NCBI RefSeq assembly: GCF_900167975.1 | Contig: NZ_FUZU01000004.1 | Span: 918,993 to 982,992 of the forward strand | DNA length: 64,000 nt | From: Ohtaekwangia koreensis | GTDB taxonomy: Bacteria > Bacteroidota > Bacteroidia > Cytophagales > Cyclobacteriaceae | Direction of reading: 5' to 3' | Shown here: positions 8,829 to 21,602 of the stretch, piece by piece | How the letters are laid out: every line of letters begins with the position of its first letter | Position numbering within the stretch: the stretch's first letter is position 1 | Notes under the pieces: model-generated | Seen by the model: only the letters and a program-made list of their open reading frames with translations | Told to the model about the DNA's origin: nothing | Databases searched by the model: none | Translations under genes and position numbers: made by a program

Positions 8829-9376
8829 GGTTTAAACCGTTCTATTATTTCAGCTCCTGTATCCGGGTCTACTCCCGTCACTTCTGCACAGACTACATTT
8901 GGAAGCCAAAATGATCCGCCTTCTATTTGTAAGAAAACGCGGGAGACCTCTATATCTTTCTTGTTGATCGTTGCTATAATATGATAGCGATTGTCGCGCT
9001 TTGATTTCACGAGGTAAAACGGAAGCTTCTTATAGGACACAAAGCGTAATTCATACTTATTGTTTCCAAGATTTTCAGTCTTCAAACCGTAAGCATAGTT
9101 ACGTTGAATAAATGAAAGCTCTTCCTTCTGCCCTTCCTCCTGATACCGGATCCAGTATGGATGCACCGGCTCGTCCTCGTCCAATAATCCCTTGTCACCA
9201 AAATTCAATACATACATGATTGTATTTGTATTGGGCGTACGTTGTATATAGAAAAGTGTCTGCTGATCGGTCGGAGGAATCGGGAATTTTTCCTGACCTT
9301 TACAAACACAGGTCTCATCGGGTGGAGAATAGTTTAAAGCACCAACAAAAAACAGACTGATCAGAAAATTCATCAT
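8825..9376 (-). CDS. DUF4833-like exported protein of the sphingolipid operon
   Basis: A protein of 183 residues with a short hydrophobic N-terminus followed by Y-S-P-P-D-E-T-C-V-C. Conserved-looking segments are L-F-Y-I-Q-R-T-P-N-T-N-T-I-M-Y, H-P-Y-W-I-R-Y, I-Q-R-N-Y-A-Y-G and Y-H-I-I-A-T-I-N. I recall this pattern as DUF4833, a family without known function in Bacteroidota; that name is from memory. The sequence is beta-rich with no catalytic motif I can name. It lies 3 bases after the CDP-alcohol phosphotransferase gene and overlaps the hydroxylase start, so it is locked into the lipid operon. Confidence 0.72.
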   Translation of the reverse strand: MMNFLISLFFVGALNYSPPDETCVCKGQEKFPIPPTDQQTLFYIQRTPNTNTIMYVLNFGDKGLLDEDEPVHPYWIRYQEEGQKEELSFIQRNYAYGLKTENLGNNKYELRFVSYKKLPFYLVKSKRDNRYHIIATINKKDIEVSRVFLQIEGGSFWLPNVVCAEVTGVDPDTGAEIIERFKP

Positions 9377-9379
9377 GTC

Positions 9380-10132
9380 TTATTTCGATTCTTTTAATTC
9401 CAGTGAGCGCTTCGCATCACGTAATCTGTTGATTGCCGTAATGTTTGTTAGAATCGCCATCACTGTTAATGGTACAGTAAATATGGATATCGTTTCGAAT
9501 ACCTGGAACGGAATACCGGGGATGAATAATTTATAATTACCTCCCACTATATTTGCCGTTATACCGCATGCAATGGCGGTTACCCCTACCGTTACAACAC
9601 GTTCCGGACGCTGCATCAATCCTCCTTTGCATTCAATGCCTAATCCTTCTGCACGCGCTCTCACATAACTTACCATCATGGAGCCGATCAATGCTATAAA
9701 TGCAAACAATGAACTCAGAAAATAATGATGCCCAATCAGGTAGTAACAGATTCCCAGGAACATAATCATCTCGCTATAGCGGTCCAGTACAGAGTCATAC
9801 AATGCTCCGAATGTGGAGCTCATATTTCCCAACCTGGCAACTTGTCCGTCAAGCATATCGAATAGTCCTGCAAATAAAATCAGCCCTCCTGCCCAGCCAA
9901 CATACGACAGGTCTCCACGGTTCCCTTCCTCCACACCAATTACAAAAATAATAGCGACCCCTACATTAAGTATCAAACCGGTTGTCGTTACTGCATTGGG
10001 CGTGAAACCGATCTTGATCAAAAACTTAACAAAAGGATTAATGACCTTATAAATGAGTTGTTGAAGTACTATACGAATCGGTTGTGATTCCATTCCTGTT
10101 TTATTTAAAGGCTTCTGCACTATATCTCCCAT
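9380..10132 (-). CDS. CDP-alcohol phosphatidyltransferase, likely phosphatidylinositol-phosphate synthase
   Basis: The class I motif DG-x2-AR-x8-G-x3-D-x3-D is complete: [23 protein letters not shown]. These aspartates bind the metals that activate CDP-diacylglycerol. Several membrane helices follow. With inositol-3-phosphate synthase and a PgpA-like phosphatase in the same operon, the likely acceptor is inositol 1-phosphate, giving phosphatidylinositol phosphate. The frame is open to 10162, which would overlap the upstream gene by 26 bases. The ATG at 10132 lies 4 bases past that gene's stop and is preferred; 10093 is also possible. Confidence 0.83.
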   Translation of the reverse strand: MGDIVQKPLNKTGMESQPIRIVLQQLIYKVINPFVKFLIKIGFTPNAVTTTGLILNVGVAIIFVIGVEEGNRGDLSYVGWAGGLILFAGLFDMLDGQVARLGNMSSTFGALYDSVLDRYSEMIMFLGICYYLIGHHYFLSSLFAFIALIGSMMVSYVRARAEGLGIECKGGLMQRPERVVTVGVTAIACGITANIVGGNYKLFIPGIPFQVFETISIFTVPLTVMAILTNITAINRLRDAKRSLELKESK

Positions 10133-10136
10133 ACAA

Positions 10137-12725
10137 TTAAAAATCAAACTTAAATCTTCCACGGATTCCCCACTTAGGAACTTCCGGATGATCGTAATAC
10201 GACAAACGTCTTACCAGATCAAATCTGAGTAGCTTAAAAATATTCGCTATACCAAAGCTTGCTTCCATATACGGTTCATTCGTTAATGAATATGTAGTGG
10301 GCACTCCCTGATCGTTTACCGGGAATACGAATTGTGAAGCATTGTGGTATGGATCATTCTCATTGCGCAGACTTCCATATAATATTTTAAACGTAGCAAC
10401 CTCGCGCCACTTTAGCTTTTTAAGCAATGGTATTTTATTAAAAATGAAACCGTTGAAGTAGTGATCGAAGTTTACGCTGACATACTTATCACTCACGAAT
10501 TCCAAGAAGTTCATCAGGTTATACGACTGCAACTGATACGAATACGTCTGGTTAGCACGATGGATCGCCAGCAAAGGAAAAGGTACTTTACCCATTATAT
10601 ATCCTCCTTCAACAACTATATCGGTATATCCGAATTGTGACAGGTATACTCGCTTATATATATTCAGGGCGAGGTTCTGATAATTATACTGGCTGTTGAA
10701 TACACCCTTTACTCCACCAATGAAACGCATCGTAAAAATCGGATACCGGTTCGGGATAGGGATACGATACGATTTACCTTGGTAAAATTGTTCACCCGGA
10801 GCCCAGCGCAACTCAAGTGAAAGTTCCGTTGTTGTAAGCTCCTGTATCGTAGTAGAGGTTTCGTTATTCTGAATGGTATAGTACAGCCCGCCTGTTGGCA
10901 TCTGTTTCCAGTTTTTAAAACCGAGTCTGTATGAGAAATGATTATCGAACTCATTCAGATAATCCACCGTCCAGATGTCGTTGTATAGCCATTTGTCGTT
11001 AACACCGCGTTTGAATGATAAGAGGAAGTTATCTTCCTGCACGAACTGAAGTTCCTGTCCCGGAATTTTAGTATCGTGCTGATAGGCCACACGAAGTGAC
11101 TTCACAGGAAACTGCCAGATCGATTTTCCGGTAAACGAATATGTAGCGCCCAGGTAGTATTTCCATTTCTCATCTTTAAAACCATACGCTCCATACGTTT
11201 CAAGATATAGTCTTTCGCTGAAGCGTGTGGTTGTTCTTCCGCCGATACGAAGACGGAATCCTTCTACCGGGTTGAAGCTATAGAACGTGTTTACAGGTCC
11301 CAGCTCCCACCAACCAAAACTCTTATATCCTGCCAACAGCAGCGTTGCTATATCCATCGTGCGTTTGAACGATGGCATTTTTTGGAGGCTATCTATATTC
11401 TGATATACTTTGGATTCTGCACGCGATAAAGAGTCGTGACGATGTTCAAGCCAATAGCTTTCATCATTAATATCCTTATTGGCAGGCGCCTCTGCAGTTG
11501 CAGAACTTTGTTCTTTGTTTTCATAGAACGAATCCTGGCGTTCGTTGTTTATTGTAAAATTCTTGTAGGAAACCAACCGTTCGCCATATATACCACCTCG
11601 GTCTTTGGAGAGACCAAAGTCCGCGCGCATCCGGCTTTTCACAACGTGATACTTGCTATCTTCCCCTTTTTCAAAATCCTGTTCTACATATAGTTCACGT
11701 ACCCAGTTCAAATTGATATTCTTATTGACAGTCATATCAACTTTTTGCACGGCATAATTACTATCGAGTGTTACAAAAAGTTTTCCCTGGAATAAAAAAT
11801 CGCTGGCATTCCGGGGAACGAAAACAAGTTCTATAAGCTTCGGCGTTACATCTTTAAGCGTATCCGTGATATAAAATTTATAGAACGTTGGCGCAGCATC
11901 CGCTATAGGACTTAAGAACTGGTTGGTAAGTATGGTGATATTGTTATCGTATATATCTATATCATTGTACAGATAATTCAGATAAGTACTTAAACCCTGG
12001 TTATCGACATAATCATCGAAGCTTACTTTTTGATGCGCCTTCTGTACAGTTTTTTTCTTTTCAGGAGATTTGCGGAAGTATTTATCGGAAATGGTTTCCT
12101 GCAAATAGATCGGCAACAATGCTTTTCCTTCTATAGCAGTTGTATCAACGTTATCAAACAACCATTTATACTTACGGAACAATCGTCTTTCTTTAAATTT
12201 ATTAGAGACGTTGCTTAAAGACATTTGTAGTTTTTCGTACTCTTCGTACTCCACAAAATTATAGCTCTCGATGCGGTTTTGTCTTTTGTGGTCGATCATC
12301 TCGCGCACAAGATCAACCGCAGGGTTGTTCTTATTACGATATTTTTCGCGCTTGTTATCAACGGTAACTTCTACTTCGTTGAGGAGTGTAGCTTCAGGTT
12401 CGAGACGTACATCGATTTTATTTTCTTCGCCAGGCTTTATAGATCTGGTTACGGTTTTATACCCTATAAATGAGAACTGCACTTGTGTATACGGTTCTGT
12501 TGTTTGGATCTTGTAGTTTCCGTCCATGTTGGAAACAGACCCTACGGTGGTTCCGGCAAACACTACGTTTACAAATGGAATCGGATCCTTACTTTCCTTA
12601 TCGATGATCGTTCCGGTAACTGTAGTTTGTGCCTTCAGCCCTACCGATGCGAACACAAAAAGTATACTCAGGATCAACGCTCCCCTTTCAATCGCTACCA
12701 TTATCGTGTTTCGAACCAAGTTCAT
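10137..12725 (-). CDS. DUF5686 outer-membrane protein with carboxypeptidase-regulatory-like domain
   Basis: An 862-residue protein with a signal peptide (to about residue 32, ending G-L-K-A-Q), then a CarboxypepD_reg-like beta-sandwich at about 33-120 ([15 protein letters not shown]), as found at the start of TonB-dependent proteins. No plug or barrel of the TonB class follows. The rest matches DUF5686: a charged central region, then an aromatic beta-strand-rich half ending [11 protein letters not shown], the terminal Phe typical of outer-membrane barrels. Its start overlaps the GtrA stop (ATGA). Position within the lipid operon suggests a part in placing or moving the lipids in the outer membrane; this is inference. 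Confidence 0.82.
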   Translation of the reverse strand: MNLVRNTIMVAIERGALILSILFVFASVGLKAQTTVTGTIIDKESKDPIPFVNVVFAGTTVGSVSNMDGNYKIQTTEPYTQVQFSFIGYKTVTRSIKPGEENKIDVRLEPEATLLNEVEVTVDNKREKYRNKNNPAVDLVREMIDHKRQNRIESYNFVEYEEYEKLQMSLSNVSNKFKERRLFRKYKWLFDNVDTTAIEGKALLPIYLQETISDKYFRKSPEKKKTVQKAHQKVSFDDYVDNQGLSTYLNYLYNDIDIYDNNITILTNQFLSPIADAAPTFYKFYITDTLKDVTPKLIELVFVPRNASDFLFQGKLFVTLDSNYAVQKVDMTVNKNINLNWVRELYVEQDFEKGEDSKYHVVKSRMRADFGLSKDRGGIYGERLVSYKNFTINNERQDSFYENKEQSSATAEAPANKDINDESYWLEHRHDSLSRAESKVYQNIDSLQKMPSFKRTMDIATLLLAGYKSFGWWELGPVNTFYSFNPVEGFRLRIGGRTTTRFSERLYLETYGAYGFKDEKWKYYLGATYSFTGKSIWQFPVKSLRVAYQHDTKIPGQELQFVQEDNFLLSFKRGVNDKWLYNDIWTVDYLNEFDNHFSYRLGFKNWKQMPTGGLYYTIQNNETSTTIQELTTTELSLELRWAPGEQFYQGKSYRIPIPNRYPIFTMRFIGGVKGVFNSQYNYQNLALNIYKRVYLSQFGYTDIVVEGGYIMGKVPFPLLAIHRANQTYSYQLQSYNLMNFLEFVSDKYVSVNFDHYFNGFIFNKIPLLKKLKWREVATFKILYGSLRNENDPYHNASQFVFPVNDQGVPTTYSLTNEPYMEASFGIANIFKLLRFDLVRRLSYYDHPEVPKWGIRGRFKFDF

Positions 12726-13090
12726 TTAAATACAAAATATTTTTGCATGGGATATGTATACGCAACGCTGGCGATAACAGAAGATGTTACTTTTGAAACG
12801 AGATAATTTATCTTCATATAGTCAGCGAATACAAATACCAGAAAGGTTGTGAGAAATACATAACCACACCAGACTAGTCCATACCTCAGCATTTGGTGTC
12901 CAATTGCTTTTTCAGAATTGAAAACCCATCCTCTGCCTACTGTAAAATGTGTTACAGCTCCGGCACCATTGCCTATTACGCTTGCTATAGTATAGCGTAT
13001 AGCAAGGCCTTCAACACAAACTACCATTACAAGTGTATCTACTACCCAGGCCAGAAACGATGCGCCTTGCGCTTTTAAAAACGTTCGCAT
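12722..13090 (-). CDS. GtrA-family small membrane protein
   Basis: A 122-residue protein with four hydrophobic segments and the GtrA/DPMS pattern: F-L-K-A-Q-G-A-S-F-L-A-W-V-V-D-T at the N-terminus, V-G-R-G-W-V-F-N-S-E in the middle loop, and an end in P-M-Q-K-Y-F-V-F-K. GtrA proteins are thought to help move lipid-linked sugars across the inner membrane. Here it sits between the PgpA-like phosphatase (2-base gap) and DUF5686 (ATGA overlap). A role in flipping a glycosylated or inositol lipid is a reasonable guess, not shown by sequence. Confidence 0.85.
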   Translation of the reverse strand: MRTFLKAQGASFLAWVVDTLVMVVCVEGLAIRYTIASVIGNGAGAVTHFTVGRGWVFNSEKAIGHQMLRYGLVWCGYVFLTTFLVFVFADYMKINYLVSKVTSSVIASVAYTYPMQKYFVFK

Positions 13091-13092
13091 AG

Positions 13093-13542
13093 CTAGAGTA
13101 CGAATCTTACAAGGAATTGCATAATGATGTTTGTATATATGCCGGCTGCTATATCATCCAGCATCACTCCCCAACCACCGGCTACTGCTTCCAGTCTCCG
13201 GATGTATAGTGGTTTCAGTATATCAAATGCACGAAAGAGTATAAAACTCAGAATAATCGTGCTCCAGTTCAGGGGTAAAAAGAGCAGACTTACGCACATT
13301 CCTGCAATCTCATCAACGACTACACGACTACTATCCTTTCCCCACTCAGTCTCCACACCGTTCGCTGACCATACACCGATGTCTATAATAATCAGTGTCA
13401 CCAGGAGCATCACTATTGAGCCAAACGTTTCTGCTTGCAAGAGAATCAAGGCACCGCAGCAAACCGCTGCAGCTACGGTGCCTCCACCTTTCAGCTGTCC
13501 TATTCCAAAACAGGAAGCGATAAGTTTATGTACACGGCTCAC
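13093..13542 (-). CDS. PgpA-like phosphatase, likely phosphatidylinositol-phosphate phosphatase
   Basis: A 149-residue membrane protein of the phosphatidylglycerophosphatase A family. The motifs are visible: L-K-G-G-G-T-V-A-A-A near residue 18, V-V-V-D-E-I-A-G-M near 75, R-A-F-D-I-L-K-P near 104, and G-V-M-L-D-D-I-A-A-G near 125. PgpA acts on phosphatidylglycerophosphate in E. coli. In Bacteroides inositol-lipid clusters a PgpA relative sits between inositol-phosphate synthase and the phosphotransferase and removes the phosphate from phosphatidylinositol phosphate. The same order here supports that role. Overlaps the synthase stop by ATGA. Confidence 0.83.
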   Translation of the reverse strand: MSRVHKLIASCFGIGQLKGGGTVAAAVCCGALILLQAETFGSIVMLLVTLIIIDIGVWSANGVETEWGKDSSRVVVDEIAGMCVSLLFLPLNWSTIILSFILFRAFDILKPLYIRRLEAVAGGWGVMLDDIAAGIYTNIIMQFLVRFVL

Positions 13543-14864
13543 AAAGCCTCTACCAGTTCCTGGTAATAATCTAAGCCCAAGTGTGTAATCAAATCTTCAC
13601 CCATCATGTGGCGTAATGTATTCTGCAACTTGATAAGCTGTTTGAATATATCATGCTCCGGACGAAGGCCTGGCGCTGTTTGAGGTGATTTGAAATAGAA
13701 TGATAGCCACTCTTGTATACCACTCATCTCAGCACGTTTTGCAAGATCCATAAACAAAGCAAGGTCAAGCACGATCGGAGCTGCGAGTATAGAGTCGCGG
13801 CATAAGAAGTTGATCTTGATTTGCATCGGGTAGCCAAGCCATCCGAAGATGTCGATGTTATCCCAGCTTTCTTTATTATCTCCGTGTGGAGGATAATAGT
13901 TGATACGGATCTTGTGGTATATATCTCCGTATAGTTCCGGACTTTCTTCAGGTCTTAATATATCTTCCAGTACACCCAATTTGGATACTTCTTTTGTTTT
14001 GAAGTTATCCGGATCATCGAGTACAAGTCCATCGCGATTCCCTAATATATTCGTAGAGAACCATCCGCGTATACCCAATGAACGTGCATGTAAACCTGGA
14101 GCAAGTATAGTCTTCATCAAGGTCTGACCTGTTTTGAAATCTTTACCTCCTACTGGTACATTATACTCTCTTGCAAGTTCTACCAGTGCTGGTATATCGC
14201 AGGTAAGGTTCGGAGCTCCGTTAGCATATGGAACACCTTTCTTAATCGCAGCATACGCATAGATCATGCTCGGTGAAATCAAAGGATCATTGTTACGAAG
14301 TCCGTCTTCGAAAGAATAGATTGTTTGATGTACCTCTGCTTCTTCGATATATTTTTCAGTTGATCCGCACCATACCATTACCAGGCGTGCGCAGTTATTT
14401 TTTACTTTGAAGTCCTCGATGTCCTTCATCACTGCCAGAGCAAGGTCATACTTGGCAGCAGCTTCCTTTACATTTTTACCATCGAGGTTCCTGATATAGG
14501 TCTTGTCGAATACAGCTTTCATTGGCTTAATGCGTTCAAGCTCAGGTTTGATTGATTGCAGCAAGCCGAGTTCAAGCACGCGTGCATTTACTGCCGCTTC
14601 ATATACATTGTCCTCATATACATCCCATCCACCAAAAACGATATCATTCAGATCAGTCAACGGCACGAAGTCCTTAATCTTAGGATAGCGATTCTCAGTT
14701 CTTTTACCAAGACGAATATTTCCTGTTTGAGTCAATGAACCTACAGGTTGTGCAAGACCTTTCTTTACTGCCTCTACACCTGCTATCATTGTGGTCGCTA
14801 CTGCTCCAAGACCTGGGATAAGTACTCCTAACTTACCGTTAGCTTCTTCAATTTGTTTTTTCAT
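13539..14864 (-). CDS. ino1: Inositol-3-phosphate synthase (MIPS)
   Basis: A 441-residue cytoplasmic enzyme that converts glucose 6-phosphate to inositol 3-phosphate with NAD. The NAD fold begins G-V-L-I-P-G-L-G-A-V-A-T-T (about 13-25). Further family blocks are F-G-G-W-D-V-Y-E-D-N, Y-A-N-G-A-P-N-L-T, G-G-K-D-F-K-T-G-Q-T-L-M-K and a R-G-W-F-S-T-N-I-L-G-N-R-D-G block, all in order. It supplies the inositol head group for the downstream lipid enzymes. It starts 47 bases after the reductase gene and overlaps the PgpA-like gene. Confidence 0.93.
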   Translation of the reverse strand: MKKQIEEANGKLGVLIPGLGAVATTMIAGVEAVKKGLAQPVGSLTQTGNIRLGKRTENRYPKIKDFVPLTDLNDIVFGGWDVYEDNVYEAAVNARVLELGLLQSIKPELERIKPMKAVFDKTYIRNLDGKNVKEAAAKYDLALAVMKDIEDFKVKNNCARLVMVWCGSTEKYIEEAEVHQTIYSFEDGLRNNDPLISPSMIYAYAAIKKGVPYANGAPNLTCDIPALVELAREYNVPVGGKDFKTGQTLMKTILAPGLHARSLGIRGWFSTNILGNRDGLVLDDPDNFKTKEVSKLGVLEDILRPEESPELYGDIYHKIRINYYPPHGDNKESWDNIDIFGWLGYPMQIKINFLCRDSILAAPIVLDLALFMDLAKRAEMSGIQEWLSFYFKSPQTAPGLRPEHDIFKQLIKLQNTLRHMMGEDLITHLGLDYYQELVEAL

Positions 14865-14911
14865 AGTTGTTCAACTAAAATTTTACTACTCCTGTATATA
14901 AAGGGCTCGTT

Positions 14912-15894
14912 TTACAGCCACTTATTTTCTTTATACCATTGTAAGGTTTCATCCATTCCGTTCTCAAGTGTATAACGGGGTGCGAAACCGAGGTCATGTT
15001 TCAGCTGGTCTATGTTACAAGACCAATCCAACGCAATAAGTTCATTCAGTTTCTCACGACTGAGTATCGGGCTCTTTCCACGCATCGCTCCGGCACGTTC
15101 CTGAAATACTGCGATCGCTTTTACAACAGGCAACGGCAAATGTATTTTCAGTGTATTCTTCTTCAATATCTTCTTTACAATATCTCCAAGTTCATAGCGA
15201 TCATAGCTTCTGCCATCGGCTACTATATAGGATCTGTTGTTGATCGTACTGCTTAATGCATTAATCGATATAGCAGCAAGGTCCTTCACATAAATGAAAC
15301 TCAACTTCTGTGGTACTCTCCCTATATATGGCTCCAGTCCTTTATTGATGATGTTGATCATGATAAATATGTCACGCTCACGCGGACCATATACTGCTGT
15401 CGGGCGTAACGATATCAACGGCAAGTCTGTAAATTCCGACAGATAGGACTCAGCAACCAACTTACTTTTACCATAACTGGTAAGCGGATTAGGTTCATCA
15501 TTTTCCGTAATGGCACGCCCCGTGCGTGATGGCCCTATAGCAGCGAGGCTGCTCATGAAAACAAATTTCTTTATCGGAAGATTTGCTTCGCCTACCGCCA
15601 ACGCCAGGTTCTTTGCGTACGTTGCATTTACCGTTACATACTCTTCATAGTTCGCTGCTTTTATAGCACCTGCTGCATGAATGATGTAATCATATTTTTT
15701 TTCCAGCAGTTCTGCCTTCAATGCTTTCACATTGGTAAAGTCGAGCGCTGTATAGTGTATAGGTAAAGATTTTAAATGCGCAATCTGACTGGAAGGTCTA
15801 ACGGCTGCATATACTTCAAGTTCTTTTTTAAGAGCAGCCTCAATAAGGTGAAAGCCTACAAATCCACTTGCTCCTGTTATTAGTACACGCTCTT

Positions 15895-15898
<4 letters not shown>
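14912..15898 (-). CDS. cerR: NAD(P)-dependent epimerase/dehydratase, likely 3-ketosphinganine reductase CerR
   Basis: An extended short-chain dehydrogenase of 328 residues with the nucleotide motif ITGASGFVGFHLIE at about 7-20, the S-S-L-A-A-I-G segment and the active-site Y-G-K-S-K (S-x24-YxxxK). Such epimerase-like proteins reduce 3-ketosphinganine in bacterial ceramide synthesis (CerR of Caulobacter). The gene sits directly after the GNAT acyltransferase (ATGA overlap), itself overlapping serine palmitoyltransferase, which makes the CerR role likely. A nucleotide-sugar epimerase would be the main alternative by fold alone. Confidence 0.8.
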
Positions 15899-18662
<2,764 letters not shown>

Positions 18663-19943
18663 TTATTTTTCCAGTATAGCAGTTAGGCCTTGCCCGCCCG
18701 CAGCACAAACCGAAACGAATCCGCGGCCCTTCCCTTTTTCATGCAAGAGTTTTGCCATTGTTGCAATCACGCGTCCGCCAGTGGCCGCAAAAGGATGACC
18801 TGCAGCAAGGCTACTCCCGTTCACATTCAATTTACTACGGTCGATGCTTCCCAGCGGCTGATCGAATCCAAACTTGGCGCTAAGCTCTTTACTCTCCCAT
18901 ATTTTCAACGTTGCCAGAACTTGAGCCGCAAACGCTTCATGAATTTCATAGAAATCAAAATCCTGCAAGGTTAAGCCAGCCTTGTTAAGCATACGAGTGG
19001 AAGCATATATAGGAGCTAAAAGAAGATTTTGTCTTTGATCTATATATTCTATAGCTGCCAGCTCTGCAAAGGTTATATATGCGAGTACAGGAAGTCCTTG
19101 GTTATTTGCCCACTCTTCAGTAGCCAGTAACACACACGATGCTCCATCCGTAAGCGGTGAAGAATTACCTGCAGTGAGCGATCCATGCTCCTTATCAAAG
19201 GCAGGTTTTAGTTTTGCAAGTTTCTCAAGACTACTGTCTGTGCGCAGATTATTATCACGCGATAATTCTGCATAGGGAGTCATCATATCATTAAAGAATC
19301 CACGATCGTACGCCTTCGTCATTTTCTGATGACTCTCCAGTGCAAATGCATCTTGTTCTTCGCGGGTTATACTATAAAACTTCGCTGTAATTTCAGTGTG
19401 GCCGCCCATTGATAAACCTGTACGTGGCTCTATATTCATTGGTGCGACCGGGTATAGATCGCTAAACCTGATCTTCAGGAACTGACTGATTTTTTCGCCA
19501 ACGGTTTTCGCTTTGCGAGCGCGAAGCAAAATCTTCCGAATATTTTCATTGAGTACAAGCGGTACGTTACTGGTAGAGTCAACACCACCTGCTATACCTG
19601 CATCGATCTGTCCGAGGGCAATCTTGTTCGCTATATATACAGCAGATTCTATTCCGGTATCACAAGCTTGTTGAATATCACAGGCAGGTGTAGTAGGATC
19701 CAATGAAGTTGCCATAACGCTTTCGCGCATGATGTTTATTTCCCAACTGTGTTTAATTACTGCGCCACCCGCTACTTCTCCTAACCGTAAACCTTGTAAT
19801 CTATAGCGCTCGATCAATCCGTTGAGTGCAGCAACCATCATATCTTTATTACCTGCCTCGGCATATAAAGTATTCTGACGCGCAAAAGGAATACGGTTAT
19901 AACCGACTATAGCTACTTTCCGTACCTGCTTTGTTGCTAGCAT
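18663..19943 (-). CDS. fadI: Acetyl-CoA C-acyltransferase, FadI type thiolase
   Basis: A 426-residue thiolase. The nucleophilic cysteine lies in D-I-Q-Q-A-C-D-T-G-I-E-S (about Cys93). The C-terminal motifs are H-E-A-F-A-A-Q, G-H-P-F-A-A-T-G-G-R and C-A-A-G-G-Q-G. The inserted region around A-R-K-A-K-T-V-G-E-K-I-S-Q-F-L-K-I-R-F is of the FadI/trifunctional-beta type, which removes acetyl-CoA in fatty-acid beta-oxidation. No partner FadJ gene lies in the window. It is upstream of spt on the same strand but 441 bases away, so co-transcription is uncertain. Confidence 0.88.
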   Translation of the reverse strand: MLATKQVRKVAIVGYNRIPFARQNTLYAEAGNKDMMVAALNGLIERYRLQGLRLGEVAGGAVIKHSWEINIMRESVMATSLDPTTPACDIQQACDTGIESAVYIANKIALGQIDAGIAGGVDSTSNVPLVLNENIRKILLRARKAKTVGEKISQFLKIRFSDLYPVAPMNIEPRTGLSMGGHTEITAKFYSITREEQDAFALESHQKMTKAYDRGFFNDMMTPYAELSRDNNLRTDSSLEKLAKLKPAFDKEHGSLTAGNSSPLTDGASCVLLATEEWANNQGLPVLAYITFAELAAIEYIDQRQNLLLAPIYASTRMLNKAGLTLQDFDFYEIHEAFAAQVLATLKIWESKELSAKFGFDQPLGSIDRSKLNVNGSSLAAGHPFAATGGRVIATMAKLLHEKGKGRGFVSVCAAGGQGLTAILEK

Positions 19944-20225
19944 TACTAAAATGTTAAATAAGTTTCAAGATTACTGAAAAGTTGCGGCATATTTAAATCA
20001 ACAATAAATTTTAGATAAAACAATTGAAATTGTATATCAAAAAAACATATCTATACAATACGCTTCACTTATAGTACAGTGTCGTTTCAACAATTATAGT
20101 GAGAGGGCTCACCTTCACCGTAACAATACTTATGTGGCTATATCTCAGAATAAAAACGGTGTATCATGCTACATTATTGAAATTATATGCATCTATAATT
20201 ACCACTCGCTATCGGATTATTCGCT

Positions 20226-21413
20226 TCAGCGGAATGTTACCGCCAACGGTGATGCGAGTCGCTTTGAAAAATTACTCAGGTATAGATCCCATTCATCCGG
20301 AGAACTATACTGACCACTTTTCTTCCACCCGAATCCAGCATAATACACGATTGCATTCGCGGGTTTGGTGACAACAAATATGTGACTTTGATCTTTTACA
20401 GACGTCCTATATTCTGGCAATGATGCAATCAAAGAAGGATCTGTTACAATACCCGTTCCTAATTCAGAATCATCAATCGGCTCCCAATAGCGAACCCACC
20501 CTTGTATTGAGTCTTTCTTCACCGTTCCCTTTTTATCGTGCAGTGTTATACCCACGGTAATATTAGGAAGCGGTTGATCACTCTCCAGGTATACTTCGTG
20601 GCGGCTAAGGTTACTCCCCAAATCAAGGCTGATTATTTTCTTCTCGTTGATCGAGTAACCGTTTGCATCCCACGGAGCATACAACAATTCAAAGATGGTA
20701 CGAATAGGACCTGTTGCTATAGTTTTATAGCTCACAAAATTCCTGGAAATATAGAGTGAGTCTTTATCACGTACACCTATACCACCACATCCTCTGCTGT
20801 TGCCTACATGATATGGATCGTAGCCTTCACCATGATCGATGTGATAGTACCCTGCGCTGTCAAGGTTCTTTTTATACCACTTGTTTATAATAGGATATGT
20901 AATTCGCTTAAACCAGCAGTCCATACCGCTTGTCAATGTACCTCCTGGCTTACCTGACTCCGTGATTTGTTGCGCCTTAGGGCCGTATGTACGAAAGGCA
21001 ACGCGATCATTTTCCCAGGCATAGTCATCAATGCGCTCAGGCACAAGACGAGAATAGGTGGTAAACAAAGAATCCGAAGGAGCCAGAGTATCTTTTATTG
21101 GTTCAATGGTAAACTTCTTTTCTTCGTTGGCTTTTATGTTGGTTTGAAACAGCAATTCATCCGGTATACCATCGCTTTCTTTATCTATAGCTTGTGTTAC
21201 CAAAGCCTGATCGCCTTCTTTTATCCGGATGTTTTCAACGCCATATTCTTTCACCCAATCACGAATACTATCGATCGGAATAGATATCGTTTCTGCCGTA
21301 CGGTCAATGTCCAGCCTATTCTTTACGGTTAAAGTCTTTACAGCATTTTTCTTTTCACAACCTGTGACTGCCAATGTGATTATTATCATTGCCGCGAAGG
21401 TTGAGTTTACCAT
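20226..21413 (-). CDS. DUF4861-family lipoprotein
   Basis: About 395 residues from the preferred ATG at 21413, which gives the lipoprotein signal MVNSTFAAMIIITLAVTGC; the frame also allows 21431. The body carries the blocks D-K-E-S-D-G-I-P-D-E-L-L-F-Q, S-G-M-D-C-W-F-K-R-I, Y-H-I-D-H-G-E-G-Y-D-P-Y-H-V-G-N-S-R-G-C-G-G and G-W-V-R-Y-W-E, which I recall as DUF4861. That family lacks a settled function and is often found near carbohydrate-degradation genes. The His-Gly-Glu-Gly and Cys-Gly-Gly clusters suggest an active or metal site; this is speculation. Stands alone. Confidence 0.72.
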   Translation of the reverse strand: MVNSTFAAMIIITLAVTGCEKKNAVKTLTVKNRLDIDRTAETISIPIDSIRDWVKEYGVENIRIKEGDQALVTQAIDKESDGIPDELLFQTNIKANEEKKFTIEPIKDTLAPSDSLFTTYSRLVPERIDDYAWENDRVAFRTYGPKAQQITESGKPGGTLTSGMDCWFKRITYPIINKWYKKNLDSAGYYHIDHGEGYDPYHVGNSRGCGGIGVRDKDSLYISRNFVSYKTIATGPIRTIFELLYAPWDANGYSINEKKIISLDLGSNLSRHEVYLESDQPLPNITVGITLHDKKGTVKKDSIQGWVRYWEPIDDSELGTGIVTDPSLIASLPEYRTSVKDQSHIFVVTKPANAIVYYAGFGWKKSGQYSSPDEWDLYLSNFSKRLASPLAVTFR

Positions 21414-21602
21414 TCTATGATTATTCGTCATTATGAGATAAATATATAATATGGATCAAGCTACAAAATTTTTACTCAACGATAAAAGGCTTTCTAATAC
21501 ACTATAGTAAAGTATACACAGTCTTACACTACAGGTAACAAATACGTTTGAACGTATATATAGACAGATGCAGGGTATACTCCCGACATTCCAATTGATC
21601 CT

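Noticed and set aside
18663..19943. Thiolase as the first gene of the sphingolipid operon
   Set aside because: A 441-base gap separates it from spt, whereas all other junctions in the operon are within about 50 bases or overlap.
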